Below are positions 45,294 to 53,752 of a stretch of DNA of 64,000 bases, in pieces; positions within the stretch are counted from its first letter, which is position 1, and the number at the start of each line of letters is the position of its first letter. The position numbers and the translations under genes were made by a program. The notes beneath the pieces are model-generated. The model was given only the letters and a program-made list of their open reading frames with translations, ran no database searches and had not been told where the DNA came from. Source of the DNA: Branchiostoma floridae (Eukaryota > Chordata > Leptocardii > Amphioxiformes > Branchiostomatidae); contig NC_049991.1 in NCBI RefSeq assembly GCF_000003815.2, positions 14,955,447 to 15,019,446 on the forward strand, in the 5' to 3' direction.

Positions 45294-48200
45294 GAGATGA
45301 CCCCAAACAACCCAGAGCTGAAACATCTGGTCAATCAAGAGGACTCTGGACCCTTCCACTAAACAATCTACCCTGAGCTTGACAAGATTTTGATAAATAA
45401 TAGGCTCAGGCCAGGCCTTTGTTTAGGTTCCACGTCACAAAGTCATCTCTTGAATATAGGCTAATGTAAGGAAGGATGGTTCAGAAATTCTTCCACATAA
45501 AAAAAGAAATAGTGATCAGCACAGAACTGGGCAGTAAATAGTGAGAGTAAAAGCAGCACATCTTGTTGTATAGCTGGGGCAGAAGGGGGGGGGGGTTACA
45601 CCAAGCCTTTGTAGTGGAAAGAGAGAATTCTATGAGGTGGCTTTTCAGTTTTGGCTTTAAAACAGTGGATTTGTTGACTCGAGACCCGTTTGTACCGTTT
45701 TGTTTATCTCAAATAGCTTCTTCCACTTAGAAGAACAGCCCGTTAGCAGTTTGGAGACATTTGTGATTTTTATTTTCAAAGAAAGTTATTACCTCAAAGC
45801 ATAAGGACAAAAATGCTGTCCTTATGGACCTACAATGGAAGTGACTTGATAAGGAAAATCTTTTGAATAGTCAACAGGTCCACTTGTTACATCAAGCCAA
45901 AGTTGATCTGCAGGCCCTGACTGACAAAAAAAGTTGTCACCTTCAGTGTTTTCCTGTAACTTGCAGTTCCCTTGCCTTCTCCACAGAAAACTGACAAACA
46001 TTAACATCCTGCTGTCATAGATAGCAGGGAGCTGCAGAGATACACAATAAACAATACACTGAACACTGCTGTTACCTCCTCTTATTATCAATGCAATGTC
46101 TGGGGGATGAATGTTAAATGGTGAAGACCAGCAGCAAAACTAAAATGATGTTCGGTATGAAATACATCTACATGTATCTGTACAGCTGGTACAGTGTTAC
46201 AGCTCTCTTGGGTAACACCCGAGCATCTACTGGAAGTTGCTAATTGACTTGGAAATGCAGAGTGTTTGCCATTAAGTGTGGCATGGTCTGTCTTAGTCTT
46301 TCCAACTAGCCTTCCAAACTACTACACCTCAAAAGAATGCACGGATGAAAGTCAGAGAAGCTTATTTTTATCACTTTCTTTGCAGACATGTAAAAGGGAA
46401 AAGCTTGTGGAAAAGAGATAAAGCTGTTTTCAGGAATAGGTCAGAAAAAAACGATGTTGATCCGTCACACCATGTGTCTTTTACTCTGCCATATTTTTGT
46501 TTTCCCATTCCTTGTGTTCAGAAAGGTGTCATTGCCACAATACAAGCATATTTGTATTTGCCATAAAACATGTTGATTGTACTTCATTGCTTGTACTACA
46601 GCAAGGGTAATTTAAGAAAAGCAAGTCTATGGGAAACACTGAAAATGTCGACCTTGCTGCATGTAGGTACCATTAGCGGGGGGGAGTTTGTACGTGGGTG
46701 AAGTTAAAACGATATTTCTCAATCAGATGTGGAAATCTGAGTGCTCATGTGTACCTGGCCTGGTGTTGGTAGTGGGGAGACTCTGCATTGTAGGCCTGGC
46801 AAATGGAGATATACAATATGTATGTGCTACAACAATCGTTTGTGACAAATTTCTATATAAGTTGGGATTGGGTTGGGAGGGGGGGAGGGCAACAATACTA
46901 GAGATCAAACATTTGTGCAAATATTTTGATAAATGTAGAAAACTGCATATATCGCCACATACTTTGGTTTCCCTGGTTCTCTGTAGGTTTTCTTAGAAAT
47001 GAAAAATGAAGTATGGTAACATGGAAGCATGCCAAAGAGAAAGCTACATATTGGAGTACAACTGTACAAGCACGCTTTTTTTTCATGTCATCAGTCAGCT
47101 CCATCTTGATTTCAAGAAAAGCCGAGAGCCAAGGAAATGTGAAGCTGTGGCCTTTTGTTATTGTGAGAATGTGCAGCGTGAATGGAAGCATGGTATTGGG
47201 CCCATGACTGTGTAACTGACAATACCATGTAGTCTCTATTGTAATAGTGCACCTTTATTTACGTTTCATTACCATGAGAAGCTCTGATAAAGAAAGTTAT
47301 GAGTATCCACATCGATGCTGCCGTGTGTTGGTGTTGTGTGTGTTAAGTGCATAAAGGTGCTAACAAACAAGTTGGAAGGTGTTGAAGGTTTTTCTGAGAG
47401 AGTGGAGTGGTGAATACTGGGCAAAATGGTACTACCCAGTTGAGAAAAGGATATTCCTTATTAAAGGGAAATTTTTGGCATCATGTTTCTTTTACTTTCT
47501 TTTTCAGCATTGATAAAATGGTGCAGGTTCTGCTTGCATTCCTGATGTAGCAATACTGCAGGACTAGGAGAGGCTTGTATTTTGTTCAGTTAAGTTGGCA
47601 CTATAGCTACAATTGATCAGCTTGTGTACAAATAACAAACTTAGTGCTCACTCTAGTACTATGCATTTATGATTTACGATGTTATACCTGGTCTAAGTAA
47701 GAAAAAGTCTAGCTTAAGTCAGAGTGGTAGTGATTGGTATGAAGTTACATGTATCTGTCTGCATATATGGGCACACCTAACATTTCATTTGACGAGATCT
47801 GTAACTACAATTTCATGCCTGGCCTTAACATTGTCTTGTCAATACACTTTTCAAGTCGAATGTATGTTTTGTTGTACAAGTATTTTCATTGAAACGGCTT
47901 TTGCAGACAATGCTGCTAGGCTAAACATGTATGCCAGACTATTGCAGATGTTTTGTTTTGTTTTGAGAAGGAAATATGTCCATATGAAACCATGCTTACC
48001 ATTCTTTGTAAAATCTCCCTGTTATAAGGGAGTTTCATTCAAACACCACCAGTTATTAACATGTCTTTATCACTCCATGCGACATGGAACACCTCAGCTG
48101 CATTATTATATTTATGTGTGTTTGATCTGGTAATGATACTCAAGTTTGTGTATTGATAATTTTGGTAGTTCATTCGTACAGCTGTTTAGTGACAAAGAAT

Positions 48201-48650
48201 GCTCTTTAATATAGGTACAGGGAAGGTTTGTAGGGAAGTAGACGGTTGCTAGACTAGCTGTTGATGCTACGCCATCAGTAATTTCTCACAACAAACTGCC
48301 TACTGTGGCAAGCACACCATTGAGAACATGGCAGTTGATATACATATTTTTATTTTTCATGCCCTCAGAAACAGGCCACACTGAAAGTGGAAGACCATGA
48401 AAGACATACAGAAGATTCCACCACTTGCAATAACTATCATCATTATATAAATCCTGTGTTGAAGTCATGAGAAATGTCTGCATTTATGAAATCTTGAAAA
48501 TCCGTGATTACTGGTATGAATGAGACGTTATGTTTGCTTGATATTTACTGCTGTTGCCTGACGCTTGTAAGTCGCATATGACCTACAGGGCATGGAAGTG
48601 AGCAATGAGAATCACTGTTTTTCTTTTAGTAATAAAAATGTTTTAATGCA
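45294..48650 (+). other. Probable GSPT1 3' UTR
   Basis: After the stop codon there is no recognised coding sequence. AATAAA at 48631-48636, followed by TTTTAATGCAGATGGTGTGTATT (with a GT-rich end), is a plausible polyadenylation site. Earlier sites are possible. Open frames here (for example 47669-48133) show no family similarity. Confidence 0.4.
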
Positions 48651-49296
48651 GATGGTGTGTATTCTTTGCTTTACAAAATTACTATAGATATTCCATTCAT
48701 ACCTAGGGACCAATCCTTTCCTATGCAGCTCAGAGGGGTCAGGCTTTTGGATGGCTTATGCCTTAATGATATTTGGGGTGTTTTACTGGTTGTATATCAG
48801 TTCTAATATTTTCTTCTTTCTTGTAAGAATCTTCTAAGGCAGCCTCAGGGAAAATGGGTGCTGACATTCATTGTACAACCAGACAGATTTTTAAACCCCC
48901 CAAAAGCCTTACCCAACAAGGCTGCTATGGAGGCTAGAAACAAGGAAGGACGTGATCAAGATCATTCATGTAATTTTCATGATCAGGCTAGAATTCAGCA
49001 TAGTTCTAGCATCTAAGTTGCATATTCTGATATAAATGACAGTCATCAATCCCAGCTGCGACAGCTCTGCAGATTCACAATTTCAAGCAGCATGTTCAGG
49101 ATTGTAAGGAGGTTCGGTGCAAGGTCACAGGTCAAGACCCCTGACTCGTAAACAGTTGTTGTCTTGACCATGCTTCATAGTTAATACACATGTCCAGATA
49201 CAAATGTATATAGCCTCTGATAACTACATATTAATGTCCAGACATGTTTATGTCAAGGGCTTTGACCTGCACATCTCCAATTTGTGAGCAGGCCTA
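48651..49296. other. Spacer between GSPT1 and ISOC2
   Basis: No gene, repeat array or clear motif is recognised. It probably includes the ISOC2 3' UTR on the minus strand. Confidence 0.4.
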
Positions 49297-50627
49297 TTAT
49301 AACTTGTTGCTGAGAAGACCAGTGTCCGGCGCAGACTCCATGATGACCTTCTGGACCTCCCTGAACTTTGGATGAGCAGCATCTCCAAGCAACTGCAATA
49401 TCATACCTGCAGAGATCAGGGGTGAAAAAAAAAGTTAACTGACAGTGACACATACGTAAATATTTCATCAGGTTGGTAGGTCAACTGAAGTTTTCTTCGT
49501 TACACAACTTTCAATAATATTAGTTTGTTTTCTGTACTAATGAAGGCAACAGATGATCGTCTAAACGTTTATTGAAGAATTAAAGAAGGTTGTGTAATGA
49601 GGAAGACTTTGTTCAATTAACTGACACATGATGATGGACATCAAATCACTACCAGTTCAAAAGGATTTTCATTTGCAGTGGCCATCTTAAAAATGGAGTT
49701 GGTGTAGCATTCAAAGCTAAGTTACTGTAAATGCCTTGAAGTTCGCGGGGATTTGATTACGCGGTAGCGGGAAAAAGGAATTTTTGCGGTAGCGGGAAAA
49801 AGGAATTTTCGCGGCTGTTTTAAGTTTGCGGTGAAGCGGCCACTGCGAAAACCGCAAACATTAAACCACCGCGAAAGTTTCTGCATTTACAGTATTTGTT
49901 GTGTTTGAGCCAGCAATGAATAACAATTCAGCCTTCCTTAAGCGTTGTTGAGACCAGGATACAGCAAGGAGAACTGACCTTCACTGGTGGTGATGAATGC
50001 TCCGCTCTGTCGCAGGCGCTCGATGGCGTACATGCGGTCCACCATGGAGCGAGAAGACACCGCGTCTGCAATGACATGCACATCAAAGTCTTGCTCCAGC
50101 AGATCCAGTGCAGTTCTCTGAGGAAAGGAGATGAGAGTCATTATTGGAGGAAATGTCACAAACTGCCTGTGTAGGTGAAATCAACTGGTAAATTCGACCT
50201 TAAAATAAAAATCTCAGATTCAGATCTCATTTGTGAAAACAAATCTTTCTGCACTAGAAATTATCAGTCTGCTAGAGGGTAAAGTAGAAATATCATTGCT
50301 GTTTTCTATAGAAGACGTCCTGGCCTTAAAGTAAAATGATGAGATCTGATATTATTAATCTTGTAGATATGGCACTTGGCAGTTGTCATATATGTTTTGT
50401 TGTACAGTAGTCTATTGTTACAAAAAAAAGAAACAAAGCAGAGCTTGCAAGTGAACTCATACTGTGGAAGCCAACACACGGGTATACACATGCAGGGCGA
50501 CCTCGACTAACCTATATAGACCAGCTTGCCCGTGATGTGGGGCTTCGGGTCGAGGACCTAAAGAATGCTATGGGGGACAGAGAAGTCTGGAAGGAGAGGG
50601 TGGACTTGGTCCGGGCAAGCAGCCCGC

Positions 50628-50658
<31 letters not shown>

Positions 50659-51588
50659 TATTGTTACTGTCCCTAGGGCTAGCCCTTTGTTATAGTCATT
50701 GGCTTGTTGGGCACACCTGGCTGTACGTATGTCATAGCTGAACCAGTAGATAAAATATACAAACGAATAAGTTGTGCTGACCTGTATGCAGGCCTGTGTC
50801 TCGATGCCACACAGGATGACAGACTTCACCCCTGCAGACTGCCTGACGTGTTCCATGACGTCAGGAACACACATAGTGAAGCACGTCTTTGCCACCTTCT
50901 TGGCTCCACTGATGTCCCCCAGTTCTGGCACTGTTGGGCCCAGACCCTTTGGGTACTGCTCCGTCACTACTACAGGCATCTCCAGGATCTGAGCTGCCTG
51001 AAATGGTTTACAGGACAAAAGGATCAACTAAGTAACACATAGTAATAATCTTACTCAACCAACATAGTGATAATCTTACTCAACCAACAAGTTACACAAA
51101 TACCGGTAGACAGACCTTGTCTAACTCACTCACTCAGCCTTGACTGTCCATCACAATTACCAGTTCAACCAATGATGACGTTGCAAAAAAAAAAGATTAG
51201 CACAATAGCTGTTCAATCAATGGGGGAGTGGCTGAATGCCTGTTGTGGGACAGGGATGATTTTAAAAAGTGCAATACCCTTAATAGAGTACTGGATGTTG
51301 CAAACATCAGCCAGATCATTACATCTGCCTAGAGTATAGATTTTACCCACTTCTGAAACTCAGTCTGTATAAAGTACTGTCCTGATGACCAGTCACTGGA
51401 ATTATGGGGTGCATGCGGTTGGTACTGACTAATACTGACTTGAAACTTACCTTGAGCAGCCTTGAAGCCACATGTACGATCTGTGGGAAGTACCTGATGT
51501 TGGGTGCGAACTTCTCCTGCATGTCACACAGGAACAGGGCTGAGGTGTCAATTCCAACCTTCCCCAGTCTGCGCACCAGGCCTGACAT
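49297..51588 (-). CDS. ISOC2: Isochorismatase domain-containing protein, ISOC2 type
   Basis: Four exons on the minus strand (51451-51588, 50782-50997, 49979-50117, 49297-49406) join to 200 residues (human ISOC2 205). [59 protein letters not shown] and [20 protein letters not shown] follow ISOC2 almost throughout. Within the isochorismatase-like fold the expected Asp-Lys-Cys triad is D22, K83 and C116. Family members are cysteine hydrolases; the physiological substrate of animal ISOC proteins is not established, so none is assigned. ISOC1 is a longer paralogue; the short N-terminus favours ISOC2. Intron 2 carries a LINE remnant, and intron 3 a MITE. The gene is divergent from RSL1D1, with a foldback element between the start codons. 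Confidence 0.94.
49733..49894. mobile_element. MITE of the TACTGTAAATGCA family
   Basis: The ends are TACTGTAAATGCCTTGAAG and TGCATTTACAGTA. A short internal duplication of GCGGTAGCGGGAAAAAGGAA is present. It lies in ISOC2 intron 3, about 85 bp from exon 3. Confidence 0.85.
50450..50658 (+). mobile_element. LINE C-terminal remnant with (GAT)n tail
   Basis: Frame from 50453 to the TGA at 50630-50632 encodes [20 protein letters not shown], then [17 protein letters not shown], then [18 protein letters not shown] and stop, a typical end of an endonuclease/reverse-transcriptase LINE. A (GAT)n microsatellite follows directly, as in LINEs that end in a simple repeat. It lies in ISOC2 intron 2, antisense to the gene. 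Confidence 0.85.
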
Positions 51589-52140
51589 CGTGCTGGAGGA
51601 AAGTATGGAAATTGTTCTGTTATTTGTAGAGAGTAGAGTAGAGTAGAGTGAAGACTCGTTCCATTATACGTGATAACAAAACAGAAGTTGCAGTAACTCA
51701 GAAAGCCGTAATAGGGCCAAAATCTTAATATTTTCTTTATCTTGCAATCTTGCCAACACGTATTTCCTTTATAATAGGTGAGGACTTTGATCACAGACAT
51801 TTTAGATTTCTGCCTTTTCTACCAAGTTGCTAAAACTTACCCGAAACGTTATAGCAGGAAGAAAAAAGTATGTTCTAGTTACAGAATGATTCTCGGCATA
51901 TCATATGTCTACATTACCTGTTGTTACTTCTTAAGGCGAGAGTTAAACCAGTGAACGGAAAAGTTGTCACAGCTGACACCAGCAGACGCCACAGCACTGC
52001 ACTGACCTCCAGGTCAACTTTCAACTTACTGACCTCCTTTAGACTGTTCTATTCAACACACAGGGTGAAGTTTTCAAAAACTCGTTTTGAAATATCAAAT
52101 ATAGTGTGAAAAGGATGCTACAGCTATGTTTATAGCAAGT
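51589..52140. other. ISOC2 upstream region
   Basis: It contains the presumed ISOC2 promoter and 5' UTR. A short AGAGT repeat lies at 51630-51650. No coding sequence is recognised. Confidence 0.4.
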
Positions 52141-52164
52141 CTACGAAAACCTCGCCTTCCGCAC

Positions 52165-52672
52165 TGGTGTTCCAGTGCTGAATCAATTGTCTGAACGGCC
52201 TCAGCACTGGTTTTCCAGTGCTGAAATTCTTTCAGCACTCGTTTTCCAGTGCTGATCGGCCTTGTTCGAGTGCTGAAACTCCCTCAGCACTGGTTTTCCA
52301 GTCCTGAATTTCTTTCAGCACTCGTTTTCCAGTGCTGAACTTCTGTCAGCACTCGTTTTCCAGTGCTGAACTGCCGCCAGCACTCGGTTACCAGTGCTGA
52401 AATCCGGGGATTTCGGGGCCGGGTCAGGTCAAAGGTCATTCAGCACTGGTTACCCAGTGCTGAAATCTCCGTCAGCACTGGAACCGAGTGCTGATATACA
52501 AAAACCTCACCTTCAGCACTGGATTTACCAGTGCTCGAGGACACTTCAGCACTGGAAAACCAGTGCTATGAAATCTTCAGCACTGCAAACCAGTGCTGAC
52601 GTCTTTTAAGGACTGGAACGATGTGCGAACCAGTGCTGACGTCCTTCCAGCACTGGAATCTCCCAGTGCTGA
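52165..52672. repeat. Left palindrome array (CAGCACTSG...CCAGTGCTG)
   Basis: About 12 palindromic units are separated by irregular 3-25-nt linkers (GAAATTCTTT, GAACTTCTGT and others). Individual units show one or two substitutions, often in both arms. The arm variation CTGG/CTCG is shared with the right array. Confidence 0.9.
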
Positions 52673-52689
52673 GAGGGGTACAAGACGTA

Positions 52690-52925
52690 AATTTGAAGGA
52701 AAGATATTAAGTTATTTCGTGCAAAGAAAATTGTAGTTGTGCTATCCATTCGTTATGTAATTGAATATATGTATACTGTATAAGTACTGATAGCGGTACT
52801 AGTAAAAGGACGCAAATTTGATTAAAGTTACTTCGTGCAAAGAAAACTTCGTGTAAAGTTGTGCATTTTATTCGTTGTCCATGTATAATTGAAAGGTAGA
52901 TATATGTATATGTGTAAGAGGTGTT
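52690..52925. repeat. ~110-bp duplication in the foldback core
   Basis: ACGTAAATTTGAAGGAAAGA... and ACGCAAATTTGATTAAAGTT... start two units sharing TTCGTGCAAAGAAAA, a TTCGTT word, ATAATTGAA or GTAATTGAA, and ATATATGTATA. The units have diverged by point changes and small indels. Confidence 0.65.
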
Positions 52926-52998
52926 TAAGGGATAGCTATTATTATAACAATAAGCAACTTTATTGTGTGATAGATATAGCCCTTTTGGGAAAGATTTG

Positions 52999-53019
52999 GG
53001 TGGCCCTGAAAAGGGCCGG
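52999..53019 (-). ncRNA. Histone mRNA 3'-end stem-loop motif (captured or relic)
   Basis: On the minus strand GGCCCTTTTCAGGGCC followed by ACCCA matches the replication-dependent histone 3' stem-loop consensus exactly: a 6-bp stem GGCCCT/AGGGCC, loop TTTC, flank ACCCA. No histone coding sequence lies upstream on that strand within this element, so this appears to be a captured 3'-UTR piece or a relic, not part of a complete histone gene. Confidence 0.6.
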
Positions 53020-53200
53020 GGTGCTGTGAGGCAGACTTCAGCCTGCCTCCTCGTTGTTGTTGTTGTTGTCGTTGAAGAGGCGCCCCTGAACTTCCAAAAA
53101 GATGAGGTCTGCCATAGGTGACGTTTATAATCCAGCAATGTCTTAAGTTTTAGTAGTAGAGCAAAGGACGTATCGTAATTCCAAATTACTGTATATCTCA

Positions 53201-53339
53201 TAATCTCGGACCAGATCCACGGTGCGTAATGTATAGTATCAAACTACCCTCCGGTGCCCGTTTGACTCTCTTGGCCGGCTACACTCCTTGGCCAGCTTTG
53301 ATACTATCTTATGGCACCGTAGGATCTGCTTGGAGATTA
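53201..53339. mobile_element. Mutator-like MITE (TAATCTCCAAG family), copy 3, nested in the foldback element
   Basis: It starts TAATCTCGGACCAGATCCAC and ends GTAGGATCTGCTTGGAGATTA (one mismatch region in the left TIR). TATATCTCA flanks it exactly on both sides (53192-53200 and 53340-53348), a 9-bp target duplication. It is 139 bp, the same length as copy 1 at 19224-19362. Its insertion postdates the foldback element. Confidence 0.92.
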
Positions 53340-53355
53340 TATATCTCAGAATCTC

Positions 53356-53586
53356 TCAGCACTCGTTTTCCAGTGCTGAATATTCGTCAGCACTCGTTTT
53401 CCAGTGCTGAATGTTCGTCAGCACTGGAAATCCAGTGCTGAATGTTCTTCAGCACTCGGTTTCCAGTGCTGAAGCTGGTGTTTCGAGTGCTGAGAGCGCG
53501 TCAGCACTGGAATTCCAGTGCTGACGAACATTCAGCACTGGAAATCCAGTGCTGACGCCATCTTCAGCTCTGGGTTCCAGTGCTGA
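53356..53586. repeat. Right palindrome array (CAGCACTSG...CCAGTGCTG)
   Basis: About eight units of the same palindrome are joined by linkers such as AATATTCGT, AATGTTCGT and ACGAACATT. Linkers occur in both orientations, so whole unit-linker blocks have been inverted as well as duplicated. Confidence 0.9.
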
Positions 53587-53737
53587 AAAAGGAGGGAGAG
53601 GTTTTCGTAGTTTTGCATGTTTATATTATATTTACTACTAACAAAATAATATATTGCTGTGTTTTTGTTGTTGCTTTTTTGATACAATAAAAGTGTTTTA
53701 AGGAGCTACTGAACACCCCGACAAAGTGGTACGGTCC

Positions 53738-53743
53738 CACGTG
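53738..53743. promoter_or_regulatory. E-box in the RSL1D1 promoter
   Basis: CACGTG (in CCCACGTGGCG) lies 9 bp before the RSL1D1 start codon. Canonical E-boxes near starts of ribosome-biogenesis genes are typical Myc/Max sites; use here is inferred. Confidence 0.5.
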
Positions 53744-53752
53744 GCGTGCAAG

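Larger units (their letters stand above)
52141..53613. mobile_element. Foldback-type element with palindrome-array termini
   Basis: The left end CTACGAAAACCTCGCC and right end GAGGTTTTCGTAG are inverted repeats. Each terminus is an array of the same ~22-nt imperfect palindrome, CAGCACTSG-N4-CCAGTGCTG: about 12 units at 52165-52672 and about 8 at 53356-53586. A second copy of the end sequence (ACAAAAACCTCACCTTCAGC) lies inside the left array at about 52498. The unique core (52690-53200) holds a ~110-bp duplication and a histone-type stem-loop, and a Mutator-like MITE is nested at 53201-53339. No transposase is visible and no clear target duplication was found. It separates ISOC2 and RSL1D1 promoters. 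Confidence 0.8.

Noticed and set aside
47669-48133. 154-aa open frame as a gene
   Set aside because: No recognisable motif, no codon bias, and located in the probable GSPT1 3' UTR.
52165-53586. CRISPR-like repeat array
   Set aside because: Units are palindromic and linkers are irregular (3-25 nt), repetitive and non-unique; the locus is an intergenic region of an intron-rich animal genome.
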